Below the pieces are notes generated by a model that did no database searches, was not told the origin of the DNA, and saw only the letters and a list, made by a program, of their open reading frames with translations. A program made the position numbers and the translations under genes. 64,000 nt of DNA, from the NCBI RefSeq assembly GCF_000409775.1, contig NZ_KE332394.1, positions 226,254 through 290,253 on the forward strand, read 5' to 3'. Positions 26,820 to 36,200 of the stretch are shown here, piece by piece. Source of the DNA: Litchfieldella anticariensis FP35 = DSM 16096. GTDB lineage: Bacteria > Pseudomonadota > Gammaproteobacteria > Pseudomonadales > Halomonadaceae. How positions within the stretch are numbered: position 1 is the first letter of the stretch; every line of letters starts with the position of its first letter.

Positions 26820-28418
26820 ATGGTTCTTCACTCAGGACCCTTTAGGGGGGTGAATCCACTGGTAACCATGGTGTCAGTACTGGTCATGGTTGCCTTTATA
26901 TCCCTTGCCATACTCTTCCCCGAGGCAACGACGGGGTTGATCGACAGGGGAAGAACCTATGTGACTTTCTATTTCAATTGGTGGTATGTCGGACTGGCGG
27001 CGAGTTTCCTGATCTTTCTTCTGGCCCTGGCATTCAGCAAGTATGGGCGCTTGAAGCTCGGAGAAGAGGATGACAAGCCGGAGTTTGGCTACTTCACTTG
27101 GTTCGCGATGCTGTATGCGGCCGGCCAAGGCATTGGCATTATCTTCTGGTCCATTGCCGAGCCGATCATGCATCTCTCGCACGGGACGCCATTCTCGTCG
27201 GCGGTAGGCAATGGTGAAGCCGCAGATGTTGCCATGCGTCTCGCCTACTTCCACTGGGGACTCAATGCCTGGGCGATCTACTGCATTGTCGCCCTCGGCC
27301 TGGCCTTGATGGCCTATCGATATGGCAAGCCATTGAGCATCCGCTACACGCTCTATCCAATCCTGGGGGAGAAGGTCAATGGGTGGATTGGTAACCTCAT
27401 CGATATCATTGCTGTCTTTGCCACCCTCTTTGGTATCGCAACCTCTCTGGGGCTGGGTGTTCAGCAAATCAATTCTGGTCTTAATTATCTTTGGGATGTG
27501 CCTGTCAATAGCCTGGTGCAGGTGGCACTGATCTGTGTGATAACGGTCCTGGCGCTGATCTCCGTTTTGACGGGGCTCAAGAGGGGGATCAAATATCTTT
27601 CTCAGGCCAACATGTGGCTGACCTTCCTGCTGCTGGCCTTCTTCTTCGTCTTCGGTCCCACCCGTTACATCATCGGCGGCTTCCTGGATTCCGTGGGTGA
27701 CTATGCCAGGTCGGTGATTCCCCTGAGCTTCTATACCGGCAGTAATGTGACCGCAGCGAATGGTGCCGATTCCTGGCAGGATTCCTGGCAGGGCTGGTGG
27801 ACCGTCTTCTACTGGGGATGGTGGATGTCATGGGCGCCCTTCGTCGGGGTCTTCGTGGCGCGCGTCTCCCGTGGGAGGACCATCCGTGAATTCATCTTCG
27901 GTGTAGTGGGCGTTTCCTCCCTGCTTTCCTTCGTCTGGCTGTCGGCCTATGGCGGCACGGCGATCCATGAGGAGCTTTTCGGCAACGGAGGCATCGCCAA
28001 TGCCGTCGCCAATGATGTCTCCCTGGCACTCTATGCCACCTTCTCGTCCATGGACGTGGGAGTCGTCGGCGTACTTGCAGGATTCTTCGGCACGGTGCTG
28101 GTGGCCACCTACTTCATTACCTCGTCCGACTCGGGGACCCTGGTCATTACCACTATCCTCAGCGAGGGGGATCCGCATCCGCTCTCCCGGCATCGTGTGT
28201 TCTGGGGCCTTATGGAAGGAGCCATTGCGGCGGTATTGCTGCTGGTGGGAGGCGTCTGGGCGCTATCGACCCTACAGACGGCTGCCATTCTCTCGGCGCT
28301 TCCCTTCTCGGTGATCATGGCCCTAATGGCCTACTCGATCTTGCGGGCTGTCCAGCAAGATAGTTACTTTCGCAAGCCACACACGTTGACATCCGCTACG
28401 GGAGGACAGGGTCGATGA
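26820..28418 (+). CDS. BCCT-family carrier, probably for creatine/creatinine or a related compound
   Basis: 532 residues, about 12 membrane segments, betaine/carnitine/choline transporter family. The family's tryptophan-rich core is present (VFYWGWWMSWAPFVGVFVAR near residue 340), as is an AGQGIGIIFWSIAEP segment near residue 100. Start 26820 has AGGAG eight bases upstream; the frame opens at 26784. The stop overlaps the creatininase start by four bases, which ties its substrate to that pathway; creatine is a betaine-like molecule, so uptake of creatine or creatinine is plausible. Confidence 0.85.
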   Translation: MVLHSGPFRGVNPLVTMVSVLVMVAFISLAILFPEATTGLIDRGRTYVTFYFNWWYVGLAASFLIFLLALAFSKYGRLKLGEEDDKPEFGYFTWFAMLYAAGQGIGIIFWSIAEPIMHLSHGTPFSSAVGNGEAADVAMRLAYFHWGLNAWAIYCIVALGLALMAYRYGKPLSIRYTLYPILGEKVNGWIGNLIDIIAVFATLFGIATSLGLGVQQINSGLNYLWDVPVNSLVQVALICVITVLALISVLTGLKRGIKYLSQANMWLTFLLLAFFFVFGPTRYIIGGFLDSVGDYARSVIPLSFYTGSNVTAANGADSWQDSWQGWWTVFYWGWWMSWAPFVGVFVARVSRGRTIREFIFGVVGVSSLLSFVWLSAYGGTAIHEELFGNGGIANAVANDVSLALYATFSSMDVGVVGVLAGFFGTVLVATYFITSSDSGTLVITTILSEGDPHPLSRHRVFWGLMEGAIAAVLLLVGGVWALSTLQTAAILSALPFSVIMALMAYSILRAVQQDSYFRKPHTLTSATGGQGR

Positions 28419-29173
28419 ATAGCGTCAAGATAGCGGAAATGGATTGGATGACGTATCGCGACAAGGTCCAGGACGGAGCGTGCAAGATACTGCTTCCTGT
28501 CGGAGCGATTGAGCAGCATGGACCGCATATGTCGTTGAATCCGGATGTACTGATCCCCGAGCATATCGCCTGTCAAGTGGCGGAGAGAAGCGGCGGTATG
28601 CTGGTGGCACCCCCGATAGCCTATGGTTACAAGTCACAGGTCAAGTCGGGGGGCGGGAACTTCTTTCCCGGAACCACCTGCGTCAGCGGTCGTTCCCTGG
28701 AAGAGTACGCCTATGACGTGATCCTCGCCTTCACGGAGCACGGTAACCGAGAGTTCATCGTGCTCAACGGGCACTATGAGAATTCGATGTTCCTGGTAGA
28801 GGCGGCCGACCGTGCCGTGAAGCAGGCAAGGCTGTCCGGTATCGAGATCAAGGTGATTCTCCTCTCCTATTGGGATTTCATCAGTGAAACCACCATCGAG
28901 AAGGTGTTTCCCGATGGATTCTCGGGGTGGGCGGTCGAGCACGGAGGCGTGCTGGAGACCTCGATCATGCTGAAGATACATCCTAAGCTGGTGGATATGT
29001 CGAAGGTGGTCGATATGCCACCTGCGGAATTTCCGCCCTATGATGTCTTCCCCCCCGATCCAGACTGGGTGTCGAGTTCGGGAACCTTGTCGTCACCGGC
29101 GAAGGCGACTGCCGAGAAAGGTAGTTGGATACTCGACGAGTGTATAGAGAAGATTTCCCGGACTTTCTCATGA
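28415..29173 (+). CDS. Creatininase (creatinine amidohydrolase)
   Basis: 252 residues. Opens creatinine to creatine (EC 3.5.2.10), a two-metal enzyme. Metal ligands are visible in GAIEQHGPHMSLNPDVL (Glu, His, Asp) and NGHYEN (His, Glu), with a third set near EHGGVLETS. SGGGNFFPGTT and VILLSYWDF are close to the Pseudomonas enzyme. It is translationally coupled to the BCCT carrier. Creatininase feeds the creatinase gene 1.6 kb upstream. Confidence 0.94.
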   Translation: MNSVKIAEMDWMTYRDKVQDGACKILLPVGAIEQHGPHMSLNPDVLIPEHIACQVAERSGGMLVAPPIAYGYKSQVKSGGGNFFPGTTCVSGRSLEEYAYDVILAFTEHGNREFIVLNGHYENSMFLVEAADRAVKQARLSGIEIKVILLSYWDFISETTIEKVFPDGFSGWAVEHGGVLETSIMLKIHPKLVDMSKVVDMPPAEFPPYDVFPPDPDWVSSSGTLSSPAKATAEKGSWILDECIEKISRTFS

Positions 29174-29217
29174 GAAAAAGGGGCATTGTCAATGCATCAG
29201 AGCTGACAATGCCTCCC

Positions 29218-30081
29218 TCACATATTGGCCAGCCCCGAGCGCAGGAAGTCAAGTACGTGGCGCGATGCAATGTTGAGCTCCCGCTCCTTGTAATATAAAC
29301 CGATACAGACTCTCTCCAGCTCGGGAAGGCTCTTGGAACTGGCGGCATGCTTCAGGTGTTCGGGAATCACCGATTTGGCCATCGCCGTGATGCCCAGGCC
29401 TTCCTCGACGGCGGAGAAAATGCCCAGCAGGCTAGTGCTCGTGTACATGAAACGGAAAGGATGCAGCTGTCCCTGGAGGGACTCCTCCATGAGGGAGCGG
29501 TAGACACATCCCTGCGGGTAAGCAATCAGCGGGATGGGGTCATCATAGCCATCGATGAGCCGGCTGTCCTTGTAGACCCACTCGAGGCTTTCCAGCCGAT
29601 AGTCGCGAGAATCTCTGTCTTCATTCTTCTTGGCACGCTCCATGGCCAGGGCAATGTCATAGTGTCCCTTCTGATAGCGCTGGAGTATCACCTTGCTGAT
29701 TTCACAGTCGACTTCCACGATGATGTTTGGATAGACGCGTGAAAGATTTCTCAGCGCCTTGGGAAGAAAAGCCAGCTCGAAATCGTTGGGGATGCCTAGC
29801 CTGACCTTTCCTGAAACATTGTCACCCCTGACCTTGGCGATGATCTGATCGTTTATCTCCAGAATCTGACGTGCAGCTTCGTAGAGATATTCGCCATCCT
29901 CGGTCAGTTCGAGACTCGAGCCTCTCAGGAAAATCTTGGTATTCAGGATCTCTTCCAGTTTCTTTACCTGAAGGCTGATGGCCGGTTGCGATCGGCCAAG
30001 AAGTTCGCCTGCGCTGGTGAAGCCTCCCAGATCCTTTATGGTGACAAAGGTTCTCAGAAGATCGGTGGGTATGTTTGTCAT
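29218..30081 (-). CDS. LysR-family regulator
   Basis: 287 residues, with winged helix-turn-helix (DLLRTFVTIKDLGGFTSAGE, then RSQPAISLQVKKLE) and a LysR effector domain. It is convergent with creatininase and divergent from the SSS symporter operon, so its first targets are probably the symporter genes and itself. The ligand is unknown; creatinine, creatine or sarcosine are reasonable guesses. The gene is complete. Confidence 0.82.
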   Translation of the reverse strand: MTNIPTDLLRTFVTIKDLGGFTSAGELLGRSQPAISLQVKKLEEILNTKIFLRGSSLELTEDGEYLYEAARQILEINDQIIAKVRGDNVSGKVRLGIPNDFELAFLPKALRNLSRVYPNIIVEVDCEISKVILQRYQKGHYDIALAMERAKKNEDRDSRDYRLESLEWVYKDSRLIDGYDDPIPLIAYPQGCVYRSLMEESLQGQLHPFRFMYTSTSLLGIFSAVEEGLGITAMAKSVIPEHLKHAASSKSLPELERVCIGLYYKERELNIASRHVLDFLRSGLANM

Positions 30082-30223
30082 TTTCTTGCCATTGTGATGT
30101 CCAATGCGGCCATTTGAGATGCAAATTTGTGTGCCGTAAGAGAGTAAAATACCTTGAAGTTGCGCTATGTGACAATGCGCGATTTTCAGGCAATGAATCC
30201 ATCAATAACAAGAGGATTATTGG

Positions 30224-30346
30224 ATGAATTCTTGGGTGTTGAGTACCTTCCTAGTGCTTACCTTCTACATGCTGATCCATGCCGGTGCAACTTACCTCCG
30301 AAAAGAGTTGAAGAGAAAATCCGCCAATGGCTCAATGAGGAAGTGA
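30224..30346 (+). CDS. 40-residue membrane peptide coupled to the SSS symporter
   Basis: A 41-codon frame beginning MNSWVLSTFLVLTFYMLIHA, with one hydrophobic helix, then a basic tail (YLRKELKRKS). AGAGGA lies upstream at suitable distance, and the stop ends 2 bases before the symporter start, so translation is coupled. Several SSS carriers have a small membrane partner encoded just upstream (YhdT with PanF, a DUF485 protein with ActP); this peptide would be an unusually short one. It is below the size cut of most gene finders. A regulatory leader peptide is the alternative. Confidence 0.6.
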   Translation: MNSWVLSTFLVLTFYMLIHAGATYLRKELKRKSANGSMRK

Positions 30347-30348
30347 AC

Positions 30349-31800
30349 ATGGATGCATACAAGTTGTTCAACTGGGGACTGCTGATCCTGACTTTCGGCT
30401 TGCTGATCTACCTCGGCTATCTCTCGTCACGCTATATGAACAAGAGCGACGAGGGGGGCTTCCTGGTGGCAGGGCGATCACTTGGCGCCTTCGTGGGGGC
30501 GGGCACCATCGTCGCGACCGGCTTCAGCGGCTGGGGGTTCATGGGATCACCCGGTGTAACCTACCAGTTCGGCGCCATCGAGGTGCTGGGGAACTTCTTC
30601 TTCGCCCCGGCCATGATGATCGCGGTGCTCTACTTCGCGCGTTTCCTGCAGCGACGGGCGATCGAGATGGGCAGCAATACCATTCCCGAGTATATCGCAC
30701 AGAGCCATGGTGGTGGAGCGATGGGCCGCGTGTTGCAAGGGATGGCAGCCATCATCACCATTCTACTGCTGCTTGTCTTCCTGACCAGCCAAATCAAGGC
30801 CGTCGGCCTGCTGGGTGCCAGTTGGCTGGGGATCGAGCTCAACCAGAGCGCTTTCCTGATGGTTTCGGTCATCATCGTCTACACCATGCTCGGGGGGTTG
30901 GCCGCCGTCGCCTGGACCGATACGGTCATGGTCTGTGGCATGGCCCTGGCGGCAGTCATCATCCTGGTGCAGATTTTTACCTCGGTGGATCTGGGCACCT
31001 GGGAAGCGTCGCTGAACGCCATCGATCCGGAACTGCTCAATCCTACCTCGGGGGCCCACTACGGTGAATCGATCGGCACTGTCTTCCTGGTGCTGCCCTA
31101 CGCTTTCCTATTCGCCGCCGTATTGCCATACATGGCGGTGCGCTTCCTGGCGATGAAGCCCGACGTCAAGCTGCACAAGGTGGGCGTCTATGTCGCCATC
31201 CTGGGAGCGTTGCTGAGTCTGATCCCGATCGTCGGGCTCTATGTGCGCATGCAGGTGCCCAATCTTTCCGATCCCGACATGGCAATGCCGGTCTACCTCG
31301 AGCGGTTCATGCATCCGGCCATTCAGGGCATCATCACACTGTTTATTATCTTCGCCATGAAATCCACGGCGAATTCCTTGCTGCATACCGTCGCGTCAGC
31401 AACTTCCCATGACCTCCGTCTGTCTCTCCTTGATCGTGTAACGAGTGAGCAACAGGCCCTTTTCATCAACCGTACGGCAGTGGTCGTGTTGGGCGTGCTG
31501 GCGTTAATGATGATGCTATATGCACCGCCCTTCATGCTCTCCTGGCTGGGGATTCTGGGCTCGGGCACATTATTGGCGAGTATGATCGGTCCAGTATTTA
31601 TCTCCACCTTTTGGCAGGGGAGTGGATGGGGAGCACTCAGTGCCATGGTGGTGGGCTTTTTCACCAGCGGTTACATGATGCTCTTTGCCGATGTTGGTTG
31701 GTTGATTGGACCGCTGACAGGCTGTGCCGTCTCATCGGTTTGCTATGTCGTTGTCTCACTCATGACGACGCGACCAGTCTTCCGAAAAGCCAGTATCTGA
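30349..31800 (+). CDS. Sodium:solute symporter (SSS family)
   Basis: 483 residues and about 13 membrane segments. The early motif GGFLVAGRSLGAFVGAGTIVA and ATGFSGWGFMGSPG are typical of SSS carriers of the PanF/proline type. The start at 30349 has GAGGAAG upstream and follows the small ORF by 2 bases; the frame extends to 30154 but that part is not family-like. It sits in the creatinine module under a divergent LysR gene, so creatine, sarcosine or a related amide may be its substrate. A strong terminator follows. Confidence 0.83.
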   Translation: MDAYKLFNWGLLILTFGLLIYLGYLSSRYMNKSDEGGFLVAGRSLGAFVGAGTIVATGFSGWGFMGSPGVTYQFGAIEVLGNFFFAPAMMIAVLYFARFLQRRAIEMGSNTIPEYIAQSHGGGAMGRVLQGMAAIITILLLLVFLTSQIKAVGLLGASWLGIELNQSAFLMVSVIIVYTMLGGLAAVAWTDTVMVCGMALAAVIILVQIFTSVDLGTWEASLNAIDPELLNPTSGAHYGESIGTVFLVLPYAFLFAAVLPYMAVRFLAMKPDVKLHKVGVYVAILGALLSLIPIVGLYVRMQVPNLSDPDMAMPVYLERFMHPAIQGIITLFIIFAMKSTANSLLHTVASATSHDLRLSLLDRVTSEQQALFINRTAVVVLGVLALMMMLYAPPFMLSWLGILGSGTLLASMIGPVFISTFWQGSGWGALSAMVVGFFTSGYMMLFADVGWLIGPLTGCAVSSVCYVVVSLMTTRPVFRKASI

Positions 31801-31814
31801 AATCGAGGTCGTCC

Positions 31815-31845
31815 CCCAGCAGCCGATTAATGATCGGCTGCTGGG
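31815..31845. terminator. Bidirectional terminator between symporter and LysR gene
   Basis: CCCAGCAGCCGAT-taatg-ATCGGCTGCTGGG, a perfect 13-base stem in the gap between the convergent symporter and LysR genes. It can serve both strands. Confidence 0.7.
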
Positions 31846-31875
31846 TTCATGTAGAGTATGATGATTCGGTATTTC

Positions 31876-32778
31876 TCATGCATCGAGTTGCTGATATAGC
31901 ATATCTCTAAATAGCTGAAAGCTTGGTGTGATAAAGGCGCTGTTCCAAGCGGCAATAGTCTCTATGTGATTATCTGGGTGTTTTAGTGGCACAGAGACTA
32001 GATCGTCCCGCTTGAATTTGTTGACGCAATCGGAGTAGAACGATATCCCCATGTTGGCAGCTACCAAGCCGAATATTCCGCTGCTGGTGGAGGCCTCCTG
32101 AATAATATTTGGAGTGAAACCGGATTTCATGCACAATCGAAAGACGTGAGAGCGGAACTCACTCCATCCCTCTTCTGTTCCTAATATGAATTTTTCGTGT
32201 CTCAAGTCGTCAATCGTCACGAATGAGCTATGAGCTAGCCTATGGCGCTTGGGTAAAATCACAACAATATTTTCCACCGCCGCCCGATGAGTCTCCACTC
32301 CCTTGATTGATACTGGTCCTATCATGAAACCGGCATCAATGTCGTGATCCAAAACAGCATTATGTTGCTTATGAGAGGGCATATAGATCAAATTGACGAT
32401 GATATCGGGGTAGGCTTCCTTGAAAGACTCAAGAATTTCAGGGAGAACGCCATTGATTGAAAAATCATTGTAAGCGATGGTGATCCGCCCGATGTCTCCG
32501 TTGGAGGCTCGCTGAGCCAATTGCACGCCGCGTTCCAGATGTCTCAATGCTTCCTGGCACTCCTGCAAGAACAGCTTCCCCGAATGCGACAAGGCGACTT
32601 GGCGGGTCGTACGCTCGAACAATGCTGTACCGACACAATCCTCTAACCCCTTGATTAACCGGCTCAAAGCAGGCTGGGTGATGCATAACGCATCCGCCGC
32701 TTTCTTGAAGTGGAGGGTCTCCGTGACGGCGATGAACGCCCGTAGATGGCGGAGATCGAAGCGGATATTGTTGTTCAT
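31876..32778 (-). CDS. LysR-family regulator of the second TRAP operon
   Basis: About 300 residues, LysR helix-turn-helix (FKKAADALCITQPALSRLI) and effector domain. It diverges from the TRAP genes that follow, so it most likely regulates them. Start 32778 (MNNNIRFDLRHL) is preferred over 32793 because the helix-turn-helix then starts at the usual distance. Ligand unknown. Confidence 0.82.
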   Translation of the reverse strand: MNNNIRFDLRHLRAFIAVTETLHFKKAADALCITQPALSRLIKGLEDCVGTALFERTTRQVALSHSGKLFLQECQEALRHLERGVQLAQRASNGDIGRITIAYNDFSINGVLPEILESFKEAYPDIIVNLIYMPSHKQHNAVLDHDIDAGFMIGPVSIKGVETHRAAVENIVVILPKRHRLAHSSFVTIDDLRHEKFILGTEEGWSEFRSHVFRLCMKSGFTPNIIQEASTSSGIFGLVAANMGISFYSDCVNKFKRDDLVSVPLKHPDNHIETIAAWNSAFITPSFQLFRDMLYQQLDA

Positions 32779-32904
32779 ATAGACATCAATCAAGAAGAAA
32801 AATGAATTAGACGGTATAAGTTATGGGGCATAGGCTGAGACAAGTCAAGTGCAACCAATGAGCTTGATTGCCACCAACAACAATGATGCAAAAGGGGAAA
32901 TCGC

Positions 32905-33936
32905 ATGAAAGTGATGTTTTCCAAAGCTTTGATCGTCTGTTCATCCTCCTTGGCCTTGTCAGTACTGACAGCTACGGCATATTCGGCTGACAAGGTACTG
33001 AAATTTCATAGTGGTTATGCGGAATCCCGGCCAGAAGCAGGCTTCGTGAACGAATTTGCCGAGCTTGTCAGCAAGATGTCCGATGGAGCATTGCAGATTG
33101 ATGTATACCATGCGGGATCGCTTGGCCTGAAAGAACCGGACATGCTGAGAATTCTGCAGCAGGGGGCGGTCGACATGGCGTTGCTCTATGGCGAGTACTA
33201 TTCACGGGATGCACCGGAACTCTCAGCAGTCTACGCACAGGGTGCGATCAAGGAAGCCGAAGAACATCTCGAAGTGCTTCCCACTATCCGTGACATCTAT
33301 GCGCAAGAGTATGCCGATTGGGGTATCAAGACCATCGGGGGTGTCGTTTCGCCGGTGTTCGATGTGGGGGTGCACTGCAAGCAACCTGCGAGTTCCATCG
33401 AAGATCTCAAGGAAAGGAAGGTCAGGGTATGGTCGGCGCATTTGGTCGACACGTTTACCCGTCTGGGGGTTTCCGCCCAGGTGATCCCTCAGAATGACAT
33501 GTACATGGCCCTCCAGACAGGGGTCGTGGACTGTGCCTACTACCTCTCAACGGTTGCAGAAACCGTTTCACTCAATGAAGTCACCGACTTTGAATCATAC
33601 ATCCATCCCTGGGCAGCGGCTCCCGCCATGTTCGGTGTCAGCATGAAAACGTGGGAAACGTTATCCGAGGAACAACAGCAGACACTTCAGGAGGCGGGGC
33701 AGGAGATCTGGGAGAAAACGCGTGCTCTCGCGGTCGATCCCCAACGCGAGGCGAAAGCGCGAGAGAACCGGGAATCCTTGGGAATTACCATGCTGGAGCC
33801 CTTTTCCGACAGTGATGTTGAGCAATTCCAGTCTGCGGCCTTCCAGGCCTGGGAAACCATCGCCAAACGGGCCGGAGAAGACGGGCTATCCATTTTCAAT
33901 GAGGTGACACATAAGATTCAGGAAAACAATCAGTAA
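32905..33936 (+). CDS. TRAP transporter binding protein (DctP family), second system
   Basis: 343 residues with a Sec signal peptide ending near AYS-ADK. The body shows DctP features, including KERKVRVWSAHLVDTF with the conserved Arg and YMALQTGVVDCAYY. Ligand not predictable. AAAGGGG lies upstream of the start. The location inside the creatinine module and upstream of N-carbamoylsarcosine amidohydrolase suggests a creatinine-derived or carboxylated ligand, but this is only positional. Confidence 0.85.
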   Translation: MKVMFSKALIVCSSSLALSVLTATAYSADKVLKFHSGYAESRPEAGFVNEFAELVSKMSDGALQIDVYHAGSLGLKEPDMLRILQQGAVDMALLYGEYYSRDAPELSAVYAQGAIKEAEEHLEVLPTIRDIYAQEYADWGIKTIGGVVSPVFDVGVHCKQPASSIEDLKERKVRVWSAHLVDTFTRLGVSAQVIPQNDMYMALQTGVVDCAYYLSTVAETVSLNEVTDFESYIHPWAAAPAMFGVSMKTWETLSEEQQQTLQEAGQEIWEKTRALAVDPQREAKARENRESLGITMLEPFSDSDVEQFQSAAFQAWETIAKRAGEDGLSIFNEVTHKIQENNQ

Positions 33937-33940
33937 CCGA

Positions 33941-33963
33941 AGGGCCGGTTCTGGGCCGGCCCT
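33941..33963 (+). promoter_or_regulatory. Intercistronic hairpin after dctP
   Basis: AGGGCCGG-ttctggg-CCGGCCCT, perfect eight-base stem between dctP and dctQ. No T-run follows. Such hairpins commonly protect the binding-protein part of the mRNA and let it be made in excess. Confidence 0.6.
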
Positions 33964-33984
33964 GCTCTTCGAGAGGCCGCGGCG

Positions 33985-34497
33985 ATGAAAACAGCATACA
34001 AGATAATAGACAAACTTGTTTACTGGATGTTTTTGGCTGGTGTGGTGTCAGGCATCTTCATGACAGCGCTAGTCTTTGTCAGCACGTTGATGAGATACCT
34101 ATTTAACAGTCCTGTTCATTTTTCCAATGAACTAGCTGGGCTATTGTTCTTATCAATAACGTTCCTGACTATTCCACATGTATTGAACATCGACCGGCAC
34201 ATAAAGATTGACTTGGTGGTTAAAAAACTTCCCTCGCGAATCAAGAATCCGGTGGGAGTCTTTGCCAGTATGGTCATGATCATATTTTCATTGGTGTTTA
34301 TCTATGAGTCATGGGGGTTCATGAATTTTTCTCGACTCATATCGTCTCGCTCCGATATTAGCGGAATCTTGCTTTGGCCCTGGATGATACTTATGCCACT
34401 CAGTTTTGTCATGTGTGTTGTCGTCAAGATAAAACACGCTTGTCTGTTTCGAGGGGCGGATGAAGTAAACCGCCTCGTTGTGGAGGAAAAGTCATGA
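33985..34497 (+). CDS. TRAP transporter small membrane subunit (DctQ family), second system
   Basis: 170 residues, four membrane segments, with a central FSNELAGLLFLSITFLTIPH-like segment typical of DctQ. The stop overlaps the dctM start by four bases. Partner of the preceding binding protein and the following channel. Confidence 0.82.
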   Translation: MKTAYKIIDKLVYWMFLAGVVSGIFMTALVFVSTLMRYLFNSPVHFSNELAGLLFLSITFLTIPHVLNIDRHIKIDLVVKKLPSRIKNPVGVFASMVMIIFSLVFIYESWGFMNFSRLISSRSDISGILLWPWMILMPLSFVMCVVVKIKHACLFRGADEVNRLVVEEKS

Positions 34498-35780
34498 GTT
34501 GGGCAATTCTGAGCACAGGGCTGCTGTCCCTATTGAGTAGCGGTGCAGTGCTGGGAGCTGCGCTTGGGCTGGTCGGCTTTATCCTGTTGCACTTCCAAGG
34601 TGGTGGTGCCACGTCACTGGCTATTAATTCGGCCTGGAACCTGTTGACCGGCTTTTCCCTCACGGCAGTGCCACTGTTCATTTTTCTCGGCGATATCCTG
34701 TTATCAAGCGGGGTATCGACCAAGGTGTACAATGGACTGACGCCCTTGTTCCGGCGGATCCCGGGAAAACTGCTACACACAAACATTGCCGTGTGTACAC
34801 TCTTCAGTGCTGTCAGTGGCTCGAGTTCCGCTACCGCCGCAGCCATCGGCTCGGTGGGGTATCCGGAATTGAGGGGCCGTGGCTACTCACCCAGTATGGT
34901 GGTCGGTACCCTGGCAGCAGGGGGGACCCTAGGCCTTCTTATTCCCCCAAGCCTGGCCTTGATCATCTATGGGGCGACTCAGAATGTCTCCATCGGTAAG
35001 CTGTTCTTGGCGGGTATCATCCCGGGCATCATGATTTCCGGCGCCTTCTTTGTATGGATCATGGTGAGAGCAAAGGTAGGAGAGAGCGTTACCCCTGAAG
35101 ACAAGGAAGATATGGACTGGGGAGCTGTATTCAAGGGACTGCTGCAAGTTTGGCCACTGCCTATACTCATTTTCTTCGTGCTGGGAACTATTTACATGGG
35201 AGTCGCGACACCTACTGAAGCGGCTTCCCTTGGCGTTACTGCCAGTATCGTCCTGGGATTCGTCTGGGGCAACCTGACACTCTCCAAGCTATGGTCGGCG
35301 TTTATCAATGGCACCATCATGTTCAGTGCCATTGCCATGATCATGCTGGGAACGGCAATCCTGTCGCAGGCGGTCAGCCTGCTTGGACTACCGAGGGAGG
35401 CGGTGGCTGCCATTGCAGAGCTTGGATTCAACCGTTACGGGATCCTCTTGATGATCGTCCTGGTGTACATCGTTCTTGGCTGTTTTTTCGATGGCATCTC
35501 GTTATTGCTGATGACATTGCCCATTACGTTTCCAATGGTGACAAGTCTGGGATTCGACCCGATCTGGTTCGGTGTCATTGTGACCCTGCTCATGGAAGTC
35601 GGTATGATAACTCCTCCCGTCGGTCTGAATCTCTTCGTGCTGACGTCGATTACCAAGAACGAAGTCGATGTTACGGAGGCCGCCTGGGCATCGCTACCTT
35701 ATTGGTTGATTATTCTGGCAGCCGTGTTGGTTTATACCGCATTTCCCTGGTTCGTGACCTGGCTACCCTCCTTTTATTGA
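34494..35780 (+). CDS. TRAP transporter large membrane subunit (DctM family), second system
   Basis: 428 residues, about 12 membrane segments. Conserved DctM sequences include FSAVSGSSSATAAAIGSVG near residue 103, GGTLGLLIPPSLALIIYGA near residue 142 and ATPTEAASLGV near residue 240. It completes the second TRAP system; a terminator hairpin follows the stop. Confidence 0.88.
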   Translation: MSWAILSTGLLSLLSSGAVLGAALGLVGFILLHFQGGGATSLAINSAWNLLTGFSLTAVPLFIFLGDILLSSGVSTKVYNGLTPLFRRIPGKLLHTNIAVCTLFSAVSGSSSATAAAIGSVGYPELRGRGYSPSMVVGTLAAGGTLGLLIPPSLALIIYGATQNVSIGKLFLAGIIPGIMISGAFFVWIMVRAKVGESVTPEDKEDMDWGAVFKGLLQVWPLPILIFFVLGTIYMGVATPTEAASLGVTASIVLGFVWGNLTLSKLWSAFINGTIMFSAIAMIMLGTAILSQAVSLLGLPREAVAAIAELGFNRYGILLMIVLVYIVLGCFFDGISLLLMTLPITFPMVTSLGFDPIWFGVIVTLLMEVGMITPPVGLNLFVLTSITKNEVDVTEAAWASLPYWLIILAAVLVYTAFPWFVTWLPSFY

Positions 35781-35798
35781 GTTGTGACGTGATTATCT

Positions 35799-35829
35799 GG
35801 CTGGCCTACGAGTGGCCAGCCTTTGTATT
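35799..35829 (+). terminator. Terminator after the second TRAP operon
   Basis: GGCTGGCC-tacgagt-GGCCAGCC followed by TTTGTATTT, 18 bases after the dctM stop. Confidence 0.75.
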
Positions 35830-36200
35830 TGACGATAGCTTTGCCGGAGTCGGGTTCTGACATGGCTTTCTGTGTGATCACTCACATTTGTTCCTTTGAC
35901 CAAAAGGTCTTATCAGCTAGTTGAACCTGTAACAATGGGTACACCCTCTGCCTATACGAAAAATGCAGGGCTTGCTGTGCCGGTGTGCGTGTCATTTTTA
36001 TGTGTGATGCATCGCAAGGACGAAGCTGATATGGCACTTTTATTAATGCTCAAAAATGCATCATTCCTCAAAAAAAATGAATTTGTTGTTATGAGTCAGC
36101 AAGGCTAGCCTTGATGATGCCGCTAGGCAAAGTTCGTACTAAACGCGATGACGTCCACTGCGTTACATCAAATAATTGCTTTCTGATAAGGATCAAGAAA
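35830..36200. other. Gene-free region before N-carbamoylsarcosine amidohydrolase
   Basis: No credible gene. The short frames lack family resemblance. The region must hold the promoter of the next gene, but I cannot single out -35/-10 boxes with confidence. Confidence 0.4.
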
